From Lachnospiraceae bacterium UBA7110 (GTDB taxonomy: Bacteria; Bacillota; Clostridia; Lachnospirales; Lachnospiraceae): a DNA stretch of 13,531 nucleotides. Location of the stretch: the NCBI GenBank assembly GCA_002492295.1, contig DKYC01000014.1, positions 1 to 13,531 of the forward strand, read 5' to 3'. Each line of letters begins with the position of its first letter. Within the stretch, counting starts at the first letter, position 1. Shown here one piece after another: positions 1-7,821 of the stretch. The notes below the pieces were generated by a model. It had not been told where the DNA came from, did no database searches, and saw nothing but the letters and a program-made list of their open reading frames with translations. A program made the position numbers and the translations under genes.

Positions 1-606
1 GGCGGTTCGATTGAGGATTTGTGGGCATTTAATGAGGAGATTGTAGCGCAGGCGGCGTTTGACTGCACTGTTCCATTGATTTCCGCGGTCGGTCATGAAA
101 CAGACACGACAATCATTGATTTTGTGGCAGATTTGCGGGCTCCGACGCCTTCTGCGGCTGCAGAGCTTGCCGTGTATGACTTCGGGCTGCTTATGGAAAA
201 AATCGCATTATATGGGAGTACCTTAAACCACCATATGGAAAAGCGGCTGGAGCTGGAAAAGACAAGGCTTGAAAACCATAAAATCCGGTTCCGGTACCTA
301 AGTCCTGTCAGCCAGTTGCAGCAAAAGCGGACGTACTGCATGGATTTGGAGGGTCAGCTTTCGGGACTGATGGAGAAATGCATTTTGGAAAGCAGGCACC
401 GGATGGCTTTGCTTGCACAACAGCTTAAGGGGCTTTCACCATTGGAAAAGCTTAGTCAGGGGTATGCTTATGTGGAGGATGCCAAAGGGCAGGTCATAAA
501 TGATATTCAGAAGGTAAAGACGGGACAGGCAGTCCGGATTTATGTGAAGAACGGCATTGTGAATGCAAAAACAACGGGTGTTACGGAGGTGGATTATGGC
601 GCGTGA
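1..606 (+). CDS. xseA: Exodeoxyribonuclease VII large subunit, C-terminal part (5' truncated by window edge)
   Basis: The reading frame is open from base 1 and ends at TGA 604-606, so only the last 201 residues are seen; the family is usually about 400 residues. The product is the catalytic large subunit of exonuclease VII, which with XseB degrades single-stranded DNA to oligonucleotides in the cytoplasm. The visible part starts in the conserved GGSIEDLWAFNEE segment and continues with ISAVGHETDTTIIDFVADLR and APTPSAAAELAV, signatures of the XseA nuclease domain. A helical, charged region follows (about residues 60-145), expected to form the coiled coil that binds XseB copies. The C-terminal tail, with LSQGYAYV and a glycine-rich beta segment, is also typical of the family. 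The TTG at base 19 is internal and not a real start. The gene overlaps xseB by 11 bases, which suggests translational coupling. Confidence 0.97.
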   Translation, partial: GGSIEDLWAFNEEIVAQAAFDCTVPLISAVGHETDTTIIDFVADLRAPTPSAAAELAVYDFGLLMEKIALYGSTLNHHMEKRLELEKTRLENHKIRFRYLSPVSQLQQKRTYCMDLEGQLSGLMEKCILESRHRMALLAQQLKGLSPLEKLSQGYAYVEDAKGQVINDIQKVKTGQAVRIYVKNGIVNAKTTGVTEVDYGA

Positions 607-802
607 GCTGACGCTTGACGAGACTTTTGAGCGGCTGGAGACGGCAATTGCGAAATTAGAGCAGGAGGACATTTCGCTGGAGGAGTCCTTTCGGGTATAT
701 AAAGAGGGGATGAAGCTCATTTCATCCTGCAATGAAAAGATTGACAGGGTTGAGAAGGAAGTCCTGAAATTGAACGAGGACGGAAAGCTGGAGGAATTTT
801 AG
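596..802 (+). CDS. xseB: Exodeoxyribonuclease VII small subunit
   Basis: A 68-residue acidic helical protein, the usual XseB size. It is the small, multi-copy subunit that wraps the XseA coiled coil and is needed for exonuclease VII activity. The sequence begins MARELTLDETFERLETAIAK and continues with a QEDISLEESFRVYKEGMKL segment, matching the family pattern of two antiparallel helices ending in an acidic tail. I chose ATG 596 because GGAGG at 585-589 sits 6 bases upstream and the protein then aligns with normal XseB N-termini. The longer frame from 563 would add 11 atypical residues from within xseA. The start lies inside the end of xseA, so the two subunits are probably translationally coupled. 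Confidence 0.96.
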   Translation: MARELTLDETFERLETAIAKLEQEDISLEESFRVYKEGMKLISSCNEKIDRVEKEVLKLNEDGKLEEF

Positions 803-836
803 GTTTGGAAAGAAATCCGCTTGGAAGAAAGGCAGG

Positions 837-1763
837 GTGCATATCGTGGATAATATCGTTGATATAAAGGAACAGATCAGGGAGCGTACGGAGGCGGTGG
901 AACGGATTTTACGCGCGTATCTTCCAGATGATAAGGTGCTGTCATCGGATGTGGTCAGGGCAATGAATTACAGCGTGAATGCGGGCGGAAAGCGCCTTCG
1001 CCCGATGTTGATGTCGGAGACTTATAAATTGTTTGGGGGAAACAAAACGGTCATTGAACCGTTTATGGCGGCAATCGAGATGATACATACGTATTCTCTT
1101 GTGCATGACGACCTTCCGGCGATGGATAACGATGAGTACAGGCGCGGGAAAAAGACGACTTGGGCGCAGTACGGAGAGGCGGTGGCAATCCTTGCGGGGG
1201 ACGGGCTGTTAAATTACGCATTTGAGACGGCGCTTAAGGCCTTTTCGTGTGAAGGCGCGGATGTGCAGCGTGTGGCAGGGGCGCTTTCCATTCTTGCAGA
1301 TAAAGCGGGCATAAACGGGATGATTGGCGGTCAGGACGCGGATATCGCGGCAGAGCATTCTGATAAGGCGTTAACGCTTTCACAGCTTCTTTATATTCAT
1401 GAGCACAAGACGGCGGCGCTGATACAGGCATCCATGATGATAGGCGCGGTGCTTGCGGGGGCGGACGACAGGGCGGTATCAGTGATTGAACGGGCGGCTT
1501 ATGAAATCGGGATTGCGTTTCAGATACAGGATGATATTTTGGATGTCACAAGCACGTTTGAGGAGCTTGGAAAGCCGATTGGCAGCGATGAAAAGAATAA
1601 TAAAGTAACATACGTTACTTTAAAGGGAATCGATGAGGCGTCACGCGAACAAAAGGAATTGTCCAATCATGCAATCGGGCTGCTGGAGGCTTTTGGGGAA
1701 CAGGGTTTTCACAATGCATTCCTGACGGATTTGGTAAAAAGCCTGATTACGCGTTTGAAATAG
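837..1763 (+). CDS. ispA: Short-chain polyprenyl (farnesyl/geranyl) diphosphate synthase
   Basis: 308 residues, close to the usual 290-300. It is a cytoplasmic trans-prenyltransferase that condenses DMAPP or GPP with IPP to give FPP, feeding undecaprenyl phosphate, quinone or terpenoid synthesis. Visible motifs in order: GGKRLRP (50-56) for diphosphate binding; the first aspartate-rich motif HDDLPAMDND (90-99) with the spacing usual in bacterial FPP synthases; GGQDADI (164-170); KT (191-192); the second aspartate-rich motif QIQDDILD (229-236); and GKPIGSD (245-251). The start is GTG 837, preceded by GAAAGG at 827-832. An in-frame GTG at 846 could be used instead, with AGGG 8 bases upstream, and would remove three residues. 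Product chain length (FPP or GGPP) cannot be fixed from sequence alone. It follows xseB by 34 bases and precedes dxs by 18, as in Bacillus and Clostridia. Confidence 0.95.
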   Translation: MHIVDNIVDIKEQIRERTEAVERILRAYLPDDKVLSSDVVRAMNYSVNAGGKRLRPMLMSETYKLFGGNKTVIEPFMAAIEMIHTYSLVHDDLPAMDNDEYRRGKKTTWAQYGEAVAILAGDGLLNYAFETALKAFSCEGADVQRVAGALSILADKAGINGMIGGQDADIAAEHSDKALTLSQLLYIHEHKTAALIQASMMIGAVLAGADDRAVSVIERAAYEIGIAFQIQDDILDVTSTFEELGKPIGSDEKNNKVTYVTLKGIDEASREQKELSNHAIGLLEAFGEQGFHNAFLTDLVKSLITRLK

Positions 1764-1781
1764 GGAGGCAGGAAAAGCTGC

Positions 1782-3632
1782 ATGATACTCGAGAGAATAG
1801 AAAAAGAAAATGATATCAAGAATGTAGCGCCGGAGGATTTAGAGCTTCTGGCGGAGGAAATCAGGGAGTTCCTGATCCACAAAATCAGCGTTACGGGAGG
1901 GCATTTAGGCTCTAATCTTGGCACGGTAGAGCTTACAATGGCGCTTCATTTGAGCCTGACGCTGCCAAAGGATAAGATTGTGTGGGATGTGGGGCACCAG
2001 TCCTATACGCACAAAATCCTGACGGGAAGGCGCGCGGGTTTTGAGCACCTTCGCAAGTACGGCGGAATGAGCGGTTTTCCCAAGCGCAAGGAGAGTGAAT
2101 GCGACTGCTTTGATACCGGGCACAGTTCCACATCCGTGTCGGCAGGCTTAGGGCTTGTGAAGGCGCGGGATTTAAGAGGCGAGGACAGCACCATTGTCTC
2201 CGTAATCGGGGACGGTTCGCTTACAGGCGGAATGGCGTATGAGGCGTTAAACAATGCGGCGCGTATCAAAACAAATTTTATCATTGTGCTCAATGACAAC
2301 AATATGTCTATCTCGGAAAATGTCGGCGGCATGTCAAAATACCTGAATAATATCAGAACCGCGGACAAGTATCTTGATATTAAGGAGGGTGTCTACAATT
2401 CCCTGATGGACAAGAAGCTTGATACGGTTGTGGAACATATCCGGAGGGCAAAAAGCTCAGTAAAGCACCTTGTCATTCCCGGAATGTTTTTCGAGGATAT
2501 GGGGATTACCTATCTTGGACCGGTGGACGGGCATGACATGAATGCCATGCTTAAGGTCTTCCGGGAGGCAAAGCGCTGTAAGTCCGCGGTGCTCGTGCAT
2601 GTGATTACGCAAAAAGGCAAGGGATTTGCGCCTGCGGAGCGGCATCCCGCAAGGTTTCATGGCGCGGAGCCGTTTGACGTGGAGACGGGGCTTCCCTTAA
2701 AGCCGAAAACGAAGTCCAACTATACGGATGTGTTCTCGACGGTAATGTGTAAGCTTGGCGGACGGAATCCGGATATTGTGGCCATTACGGCGGCAATGCC
2801 TGACGGGACGGGGCTGAAACGCTTTAAAAACATGTATCCTGAGCGCTTTTTCGACGTGGGGATTGCGGAGGAACACGCAGTCACGTTTGCAGCGGGGCTT
2901 GCGGCGGGCGGAATGCGCCCGGTGGTGGCGATTTATTCCTCTTTTTTGCAGCGGGCGTATGACCAGATTCTGCATGACGTCTGCATCCAGAACCTTCCGG
3001 TGGTGTTTGCCATAGACCGGGCGGGGCTTGTGGGCAGCGACGGCGAGACGCATCAGGGGATTTTTGACCTGTCCTATCTGTCATCAATCCCCAATATGCA
3101 TATTATGGCGCCGAAGAACAAGTGGGAACTGTCTGATATGCTTAAATTTGCCGTCCGCTTTAACGGTCCGGTTGCCCTGCGGTATCCGCGCGGCGAGGCA
3201 TATGACGGATTAAAGGAATTTCGGGAGCCGATTGCTTTTGGGAAGGCGGAGTGGCTTTTAAAGGACAGGCAGGTGGCGCTCATTGCGGTCGGCAGTATGG
3301 TAAAGACAGCGCTTGGCGTGCGCAGTGCGCTTGCAAAGAAAGGTTTTGGGTGCAGTATTATCAATGCGCGTTTTGTGAAGCCAATTGATACGGATATGAT
3401 TGATGAGGTGCGCATTAACCATGAGCTGATTGTCACGATGGAGGAGAATGTGGCAAGCGGCGGTTTTGGGGAGAAGGTGCGCGATTATCTTTCGGCTGCC
3501 GGGAGCAATACAAGGCTTTTAACAATTACAATTCCCGATGAATATGTGGAGCATGGGAATGTGGAGATTTTGCGCAGGGAAGTGGGAATCGATGCGGAGA
3601 CGATTGTGGATAGGATAACACAGTTTGTGTGA
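1782..3632 (+). CDS. dxs: 1-deoxy-D-xylulose-5-phosphate synthase
   Basis: 616 residues, full length for the family. This thiamine-diphosphate enzyme condenses pyruvate and glyceraldehyde 3-phosphate to DXP, the first step of the MEP isoprenoid pathway and a precursor for thiamine and pyridoxal synthesis. Seen in order: DVGHQSYTHKILTGR (69-83); DTGHSSTS (111-118); the ThDP-binding motif GDGSLTGG (143-150) through NDNNMSIS (171-178); the transketolase pyrimidine domain with GIAEEHAVTFAAG (360-372), in which E363 should be the catalytic glutamate; DRAGLVGSDGETHQG (412-426); and the C-terminal transketolase domain ending in HGNVEILRREVGIDAE. The ATG at 1782 has AGGAAA 6 bases upstream and GGAGG further up at 1764-1768. 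Its place directly after ispA groups two isoprenoid enzymes in one transcript. The final codons overlap a GTG of the following frame. Confidence 0.98.
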   Translation: MILERIEKENDIKNVAPEDLELLAEEIREFLIHKISVTGGHLGSNLGTVELTMALHLSLTLPKDKIVWDVGHQSYTHKILTGRRAGFEHLRKYGGMSGFPKRKESECDCFDTGHSSTSVSAGLGLVKARDLRGEDSTIVSVIGDGSLTGGMAYEALNNAARIKTNFIIVLNDNNMSISENVGGMSKYLNNIRTADKYLDIKEGVYNSLMDKKLDTVVEHIRRAKSSVKHLVIPGMFFEDMGITYLGPVDGHDMNAMLKVFREAKRCKSAVLVHVITQKGKGFAPAERHPARFHGAEPFDVETGLPLKPKTKSNYTDVFSTVMCKLGGRNPDIVAITAAMPDGTGLKRFKNMYPERFFDVGIAEEHAVTFAAGLAAGGMRPVVAIYSSFLQRAYDQILHDVCIQNLPVVFAIDRAGLVGSDGETHQGIFDLSYLSSIPNMHIMAPKNKWELSDMLKFAVRFNGPVALRYPRGEAYDGLKEFREPIAFGKAEWLLKDRQVALIAVGSMVKTALGVRSALAKKGFGCSIINARFVKPIDTDMIDEVRINHELIVTMEENVASGGFGEKVRDYLSAAGSNTRLLTITIPDEYVEHGNVEILRREVGIDAETIVDRITQFV

Positions 3633-3694
3633 AACAGGGGATTTCACAAACGGATTTATTTGTTTTGCAGGGAAGGGAGCCGGTTTATAGGAAG

Positions 3695-4534
3695 ATGAAG
3701 GAACGCTTGGATGTACTGCTTGTGAAGCAGGGGCTTGTGCAGTCGCGGGAGAAGGCGAAGGCAGTTATCATGTCCGGAACAGTGTATGTGAATGGCCAAA
3801 AGGAGGATAAAGCCGGCGCGATGTTTGACGAAACGAAGGTATCCGTTGAGGTAAGGGGGAATGCGCTGAAGTATGTCAGCCGCGGAGGACTAAAGTTAGA
3901 GAAGGCAATTGAACAGTTCGGCGTGGCGCTTTCTGGGAAAACCTGTATGGACATCGGCGCTTCGACAGGAGGCTTTACGGATTGTATGCTGCAAAACGGG
4001 GCGGCGAAGGTTTACTCAATTGATGTGGGGCATGGACAGCTTGACTGGAAGCTTCGGAATGACGTGCGCGTTGTCTGTATGGAAAGGACGAATTTCCGAT
4101 ACATACAGCCGGGGGATATTGACGATGCGCCGGATTTTGCGTCGGTGGACGTGTCGTTTATTTCGCTTGATAAGATTTTAGGTCCCGCGTATCAGATTTT
4201 GAAGCCGGACGCGCAGATGGTCTGTCTGATTAAGCCGCAGTTTGAGGCGGGCAGGGAAAAGGTCGGAAAAAAAGGCGTTGTCAGGGATCCGGCAGTTCAC
4301 GTCGAAGTGATTGAAACGGTGCTGGCATTTACGCTTGCAAATGGTTTTCGTCTGCTGCATTTGGACTTTTCGCCGATCCGGGGACCGGAGGGAAATATTG
4401 AATATCTGATGCATATTGACAAGACAGAGGTGCTGTCAGGTGATTTTGACGCCGCGGCATATGTCCACGAAAACTATGCCGGACTGATAAGGAATACTGT
4501 TGAAAATGCACATAAAACCCTTGATATTTCCTGA
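3695..4534 (+). CDS. tlyA: TlyA family 2'-O-ribose rRNA methyltransferase (YqxC-like, S4 domain)
   Basis: 279 residues from ATG 3695, matching the usual 265-280. The N-terminal S4 RNA-binding domain (about 1-60) begins MKERLDVLLVKQGLVQSREK and includes the MSGTVYVNG loop. An FtsJ/RrmJ-type Rossmann methyltransferase follows, with the SAM motif DIGASTGGFTD (86-96), then VYSIDVGHGQLDWKLR, DVSFISL (152-158), LIKPQFEAG (178-186) and EGNIEYL (232-238). Family members methylate cytidine 2'-OH groups in rRNA using SAM; some were named hemolysins, but the methyltransferase role is better supported. The frame stays open upstream to GTG 3629, which overlaps the dxs stop, and would add 22 residues not typical of the family. 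I prefer ATG 3695 for homology. Its ribosome binding site is not ideal: GGAAGGGAG at 3671-3679 is 15 bases away and AGGAAG abuts the ATG. Confidence 0.93.
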   Translation: MKERLDVLLVKQGLVQSREKAKAVIMSGTVYVNGQKEDKAGAMFDETKVSVEVRGNALKYVSRGGLKLEKAIEQFGVALSGKTCMDIGASTGGFTDCMLQNGAAKVYSIDVGHGQLDWKLRNDVRVVCMERTNFRYIQPGDIDDAPDFASVDVSFISLDKILGPAYQILKPDAQMVCLIKPQFEAGREKVGKKGVVRDPAVHVEVIETVLAFTLANGFRLLHLDFSPIRGPEGNIEYLMHIDKTEVLSGDFDAAAYVHENYAGLIRNTVENAHKTLDIS

Positions 4535-4539
4535 AAAAC

Positions 4540-4568
4540 TGGATACATGGGAAATTTTATGCTATACT
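4540..4568 (+). promoter_or_regulatory. Putative sigma-A promoter with extended -10, upstream of nadK
   Basis: TGGATA (4540-4545; 4 of 6 against TTGACA) is followed after 17 bases by TATACT (4563-4568; 5 of 6). A TGC directly before the hexamer forms a classic extended -10. It lies just past the tlyA stop and points to a start site near 4575, giving a leader of about 70 bases before nadK. It would allow nadK-argR-recN to be transcribed apart from the upstream genes. This is seen by eye; there is no expression evidence. Confidence 0.6.
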
Positions 4569-4575
4569 GTCGTTA

Positions 4576-4601
4576 GGCATTATGCCTGCCCGAATGGGCA
4601 T
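4576..4601 (+). promoter_or_regulatory. Overlapping small hairpins in the predicted nadK leader
   Basis: TGCCC (4587-4591) and GGGCA (4596-4600) form a 5-bp GC-rich stem around a GAAT loop. Just upstream, GGCAT (4576-4580) and ATGCC (4582-4586) are complementary, and ATGCC can instead pair with GGCAT at 4597-4601, so alternative folds are possible. No T-tract follows, so this is not a normal terminator. Any regulatory role is inference. Confidence 0.3.
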
Positions 4602-4647
4602 GAACTTATCGTGATTGCGAAGCAATTAACAAAATATGGGAGCAAAA

Positions 4648-5460
4648 ATGAAAACATTTTATATCTATACGAATACATTGAAGGATCCGACGGGAGAGAG
4701 CACGAAGCACATCCGTGATTACCTGAACTTAAAGGGATGCGTCATAAGTGAAAAGCTTGACAAATCCGTGGAAGGAATGCTTGTACTCGGCGGTGACGGT
4801 ACCATGCTGCGGGCGGCAAAGGAATACGTGGGAAGCCATGTCCCGATGATTGGTGTCAATCTGGGTACGCTCGGCTATCTTGCGGAGGTCGAGTGGGAGG
4901 AGCTTGAAAATGCGCTGGATGCTTTGATTGGCGGTCAGTATGAGATTGAGTCGCGCATGATGCTTAGCGGCATTCCGGTGGTATCGGGGGAAAGCATGAC
5001 ACCGCAGACGGCATTAAACGATATTGTTATCAGCAGAAAGGGCGCTTTGCACGTTATCAATTTCAATATTTATGTAAACGGGCGGCTTTTGAGTACATAC
5101 AGTGCGGACGGTATGATTATATCGACACCGACCGGTTCAACAGCGTACAATCTTTCTGCTGGCGGGCCGATTGTGGAGCCGCGGGCACGGCTGATTATGA
5201 TGACTCCGGTGTGTTCCCATACGCTTGTCAATAACAGGACGATTATTCTTTCGGAGGAGGATGTGATTGACATCGAAATCGGAAGATATAAGCCAGGCGA
5301 AAAGCAGGAGGTTGACGCGAGCTTTGACGGAAGGGATCCCGTAAATCTCAATGAAGGAGACAAAATCAGGATTATCCGTTCTGATAAGTATACAAAGATT
5401 ATCAAGCTTAGCGATGTCAGCTTTTTGGATATCATGCACAACAAGATGCGAATTTTTTAA
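4648..5460 (+). CDS. nadK: ATP-dependent (or polyphosphate-dependent) NAD kinase
   Basis: 270 residues, normal for the family. It phosphorylates NAD to NADP in the cytoplasm. Motifs seen: VLGGDGTMLRAAK with the catalytic GGDGT (48-52); GVNLGTLGYLAE (69-80); LNDIVISR (123-130) for NAD binding; and the glycine-rich block DGMIISTPTGSTAYNLSAGG (154-173) followed by PIV, with TPVCSHTL (186-193) after it. I chose ATG 4648 because GGGAG (4638-4642) lies 5 bases upstream. The in-frame ATG at 4636 has only a weak site and would add MGAK. It sits between tlyA and argR, an insertion relative to Bacillus subtilis order but a familiar arrangement in Clostridia. NADPH is needed by the MEP pathway and arginine synthesis, though no functional link to its neighbours is shown. 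Confidence 0.96.
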   Translation: MKTFYIYTNTLKDPTGESTKHIRDYLNLKGCVISEKLDKSVEGMLVLGGDGTMLRAAKEYVGSHVPMIGVNLGTLGYLAEVEWEELENALDALIGGQYEIESRMMLSGIPVVSGESMTPQTALNDIVISRKGALHVINFNIYVNGRLLSTYSADGMIISTPTGSTAYNLSAGGPIVEPRARLIMMTPVCSHTLVNNRTIILSEEDVIDIEIGRYKPGEKQEVDASFDGRDPVNLNEGDKIRIIRSDKYTKIIKLSDVSFLDIMHNKMRIF

Positions 5461-5486
5461 TAATGCGGCAATGAGAGGATTTCTTG

Positions 5487-5936
5487 ATGAAAAGGGAACG
5501 GCATGAGGTGGTAGTGGATCTCATAAACAAGTATGATATTGAGACGCAGGAGGAGCTTGCGGCTTATTTGCGGCAGGAAGGCTTTGACGTGACACAGGCA
5601 ACGGTTTCGAGGGATATCAGGGAGCTGAAGCTGTCGAAGATTTCCGCGGGGAACGGACGGCAGAAATATATTATTTTGTCTAATGACGACAGCGGATTGG
5701 GTGACAAGTATATCCGTGTGCTGCGCGACGGGTTTGTTTCCATGAATATGGCGCAGAATATTCTTGTGATTAAGACGGTGCAGGGGATGGCAATGGCAGT
5801 GGCGGCAGCGGTCGATGCGATGAAGCTGCCGGAGATTGTCGGGTGTATCGCAGGTGACGATACCATTATGGCGGCAATTAAAACGGTTGAGGATACGAAG
5901 GCAGTGATGGAAAAGCTGGAAACCATCATACAGGGT
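5487..5936 (+). CDS. argR: Arginine repressor ArgR/AhrC
   Basis: 150 residues, the usual size (TAA stop at 5937-5939). The protein is a hexameric, arginine-dependent DNA-binding regulator that represses arginine synthesis and may activate its breakdown. The N-terminal winged helix-turn-helix (about 1-65) contains the family signature QATVSRDIRELKL (37-49), with Ser-Arg at 41-42 in the recognition helix. The C-terminal oligomerisation and arginine-binding domain contains NILVIKTVQGMAMAVAAAVD (91-110) and GCIAGDDTI (119-127), with the paired aspartates 124-125 that bind arginine. ATG 5487 is chosen with AGAGG (5474-5478) 8 bases upstream; a TTG directly before it is also in frame. No arginine genes lie in the window, so its targets are elsewhere. 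I saw no convincing ARG box near its own start. Confidence 0.96.
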
Positions 5937-5951
5937 TAAAGACAGGAGATA

Positions 5952-5969
5952 AAACGAACAGGTTCGTTT
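5952..5969. promoter_or_regulatory. Perfect 18-bp palindrome between argR and recN (candidate operator)
   Basis: AAACGAAC (5952-5959), a 2-base centre AG, then GTTCGTTT (5962-5969): 8-bp perfect arms. The half-sites CGAAC/GTTCG are those of the Firmicute LexA (DinR) SOS box, but that box has 4 bases between the arms and this one has 2. It partly overlaps TTGGCA (5968-5973), a possible -35 for recN, although I see no good -10 downstream. Function is inferred from position and symmetry only. Confidence 0.4.
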
Positions 5970-6017
5970 GGCAAATTTGTGCAAACGTCCAGATTTGTAA
6001 GTAGGAATGGAGGATTC

Positions 6018-7706
6018 ATGTTAGTAAGCTTACATGTGAAAAATCTCGCTCTGATTGCGGAGACGGAGGTTCATTTTAAAGAAGGATTAAATATTTTAAG
6101 TGGAGAGACGGGAGCCGGTAAGTCAATTATTATCGGCTCCATTAATCTTGCCCTTGGCGCAAAGGCGGACAAGGATCTGATACGGACCGGTGCGGAATAT
6201 GCGCTTGTGGAGCTGGTTTTTCAGGTGGAGGACGAAGCGCTTTTGGATGCGTTAAAGGCGCTTGAAATCCCTGTAGAGGACGACGGGCTTGTCGTGATAC
6301 AAAGGCGGATTGCGCCAAACCGCAGTACGTTTAAAATTTGCGGCGAGACGGCGGTGGTGAAACAGGTTCAGGCGGTGAGTGCGCTTTTGATTGACATTCA
6401 CGGGCAGCACGAAAACCAGTCGCTTTTATATAAAAAGAACCATATGGAGATTTTGGACGCGTTTGCGGGCAGTGCGCTGACGCAGGTAAAGGAGGCGCTG
6501 CGTGCGGATTATAGTGCGTATATGCAGCTCAAACAGGAGTTAGGCGGACTGGACACCGACGAGGGTGCGCGGGCAAAAGAGCTTTCGCTTGCGGAGTTTG
6601 AGTACAACGAAATAGAGGAGGCGGCGCTAAAGGACGGCGAAGATGAGGAGCTTGAGCAGCTTTTTAAGAAAATGTCAAACAGCAGGCAGATTGAGGAGGC
6701 GGCAGGCAGGGCGTATCAGCTTACGGGCAGCGGCGGACAGTCGGCGGCGGATTTGGTAGGTCATGCCGTGCGTGATTTGAGAAGCGTTGAAGGGTATGAC
6801 GAGAAGGCAAAAGTGCTTGCAGATGAGCTGGAAAACATTGATGCGCTTTTAAACGACTTTAACCGCGGCATTGCGGAGTATATGTCGGATATGGAGTTTG
6901 ACGCGCAGATCTTTTCCGAAACGGAGGAACGATTAAATACGCTGAATCGTCTGAAATTAAAGTATGGCGGAAGCATTGGAAATGTGCTTGCCTATCAGAC
7001 AGAACTTGCGGAAAAAATAGAAAAGCTTCAGAATGCAGATGCGTATAAGGCAGGGCTTGAGGAAAAGATTGATAAAAAATTAACAGAACTGGATGCTTTA
7101 TGCCAAAAGGCGTCGGACATCCGGTCGAAGGAAGCGGAGCGTCTTGCAAAGGAAATGACGGAAGCGCTGATGGATTTAAATTTCCTTGACGTGCAGTATG
7201 AGATTCAGGTGCGGGGGCAGCAGGAGCTGTCGGCATCGGGGTATGACGACGTGGAGTTTATGATTTCGACCAATCCGGGCGAGCCGTTAAAGAGTTTGGG
7301 GAATGTGGCAAGCGGCGGCGAGCTGTCGCGGATTATGCTGGCATTAAAGACGGTGCTTGCCTCAAGGGATAAGATACCGACCATGATTTTTGACGAGATT
7401 GACGCGGGAATCAGCGGAAAGACGGCGTGGAAGGTTTCGGAAAAGCTCGGGCGGATTTCACGGACGCATCAGGTTATCTGTATCACGCATTTGCCGCAGA
7501 TTGCTGCGATGGCGGATACGCACTTTATGATTGCAAAACAGGTGATTGACAATATGACGGTGACTGACATTCATGAAATGAGCGAGTCGCAGGCAGTGGA
7601 CGAGCTTGCAAGAATGCTTGGCAGTGACGAATTGACGGATACCGTGCGCGAGAATGCAAGAGAGCTGATACGCAGTGCGAAAAGCAAAAAGCAGGAATTC
7701 TGCTGA
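6018..7706 (+). CDS. recN: DNA repair ATPase RecN
   Basis: 562 residues, the usual RecN size. RecN is an SMC-like ATPase that acts early in double-strand break repair, gathering or tethering DNA ends for RecA-dependent recombination. The N-terminal half of the ATPase shows NILSGETGAGKSII with Walker A GETGAGKS (29-36). A long helical coiled-coil region (roughly 150-370) follows, then the C-terminal half with the ABC signature ASGGELS (431-437), Walker B MIFDEIDAGISG (D459, E460) and the H-loop THLPQIAAMAD (H491). ATG 6018 has GGAGG (6009-6013) 4 bases upstream and matches normal RecN N-termini; the open frame back to 5979 would add 13 unlikely residues. It is the last gene of the cluster and ends before a strong terminator. 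An 18-bp palindrome upstream may regulate it. Confidence 0.97.
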   Translation: MLVSLHVKNLALIAETEVHFKEGLNILSGETGAGKSIIIGSINLALGAKADKDLIRTGAEYALVELVFQVEDEALLDALKALEIPVEDDGLVVIQRRIAPNRSTFKICGETAVVKQVQAVSALLIDIHGQHENQSLLYKKNHMEILDAFAGSALTQVKEALRADYSAYMQLKQELGGLDTDEGARAKELSLAEFEYNEIEEAALKDGEDEELEQLFKKMSNSRQIEEAAGRAYQLTGSGGQSAADLVGHAVRDLRSVEGYDEKAKVLADELENIDALLNDFNRGIAEYMSDMEFDAQIFSETEERLNTLNRLKLKYGGSIGNVLAYQTELAEKIEKLQNADAYKAGLEEKIDKKLTELDALCQKASDIRSKEAERLAKEMTEALMDLNFLDVQYEIQVRGQQELSASGYDDVEFMISTNPGEPLKSLGNVASGGELSRIMLALKTVLASRDKIPTMIFDEIDAGISGKTAWKVSEKLGRISRTHQVICITHLPQIAAMADTHFMIAKQVIDNMTVTDIHEMSESQAVDELARMLGSDELTDTVRENARELIRSAKSKKQEFC

Positions 7707-7787
7707 AGGCAATCAGTAAAAACGCAAACAGATAGAGCGGAAGTTATATCAGAAGCCGCCATTGATAAGTAGTGATTAATGGTACGA

Positions 7788-7821
7788 AAAAAGAGTGTCA
7801 GGAAATTCTGACACTCTTTTT
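7788..7821. terminator. Bidirectional rho-independent terminator between recN and the convergent secreted-protein gene
   Basis: AAAAGAGTGTCAG-type arms pair perfectly: 7788-7801 with 7808-7821, a 14-bp stem around the loop GAAATT (7802-7807). The stem ends in T's on the plus strand and A's on the left side, giving a T-run in both directions. It suits the convergent genes on either side and closes the long housekeeping operon. Confidence 0.93.

Noticed and set aside
2003..3436. Several long minus-strand frames within dxs
   Set aside because: They mirror the codon bias of dxs, which has full-length homology features on the plus strand; none has an RBS or known motif.
3695..4534. Naming the tlyA product a hemolysin
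   Set aside because: The S4 plus FtsJ-like architecture and intact SAM motif point to an rRNA methyltransferase; the hemolysin name is historical.
4582..4614. Ten-codon ORF (MPARMGMNLS) in the nadK leader, as a possible leader peptide
   Set aside because: It begins within about 10 bases of the predicted transcript start with no real ribosome site, and its codons show no regulatory bias.
4500..4718. 72-residue plus-strand frame spanning the tlyA end and nadK start
   Set aside because: It overlaps both real genes in another frame, lacks a ribosome binding site and shows no recognisable pattern.
5952..5969. Calling the argR-recN palindrome a canonical LexA box
   Set aside because: The spacing between CGAAC and GTTCG is 2 rather than 4 bases, so the consensus is not met. 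Kept only as a candidate operator.
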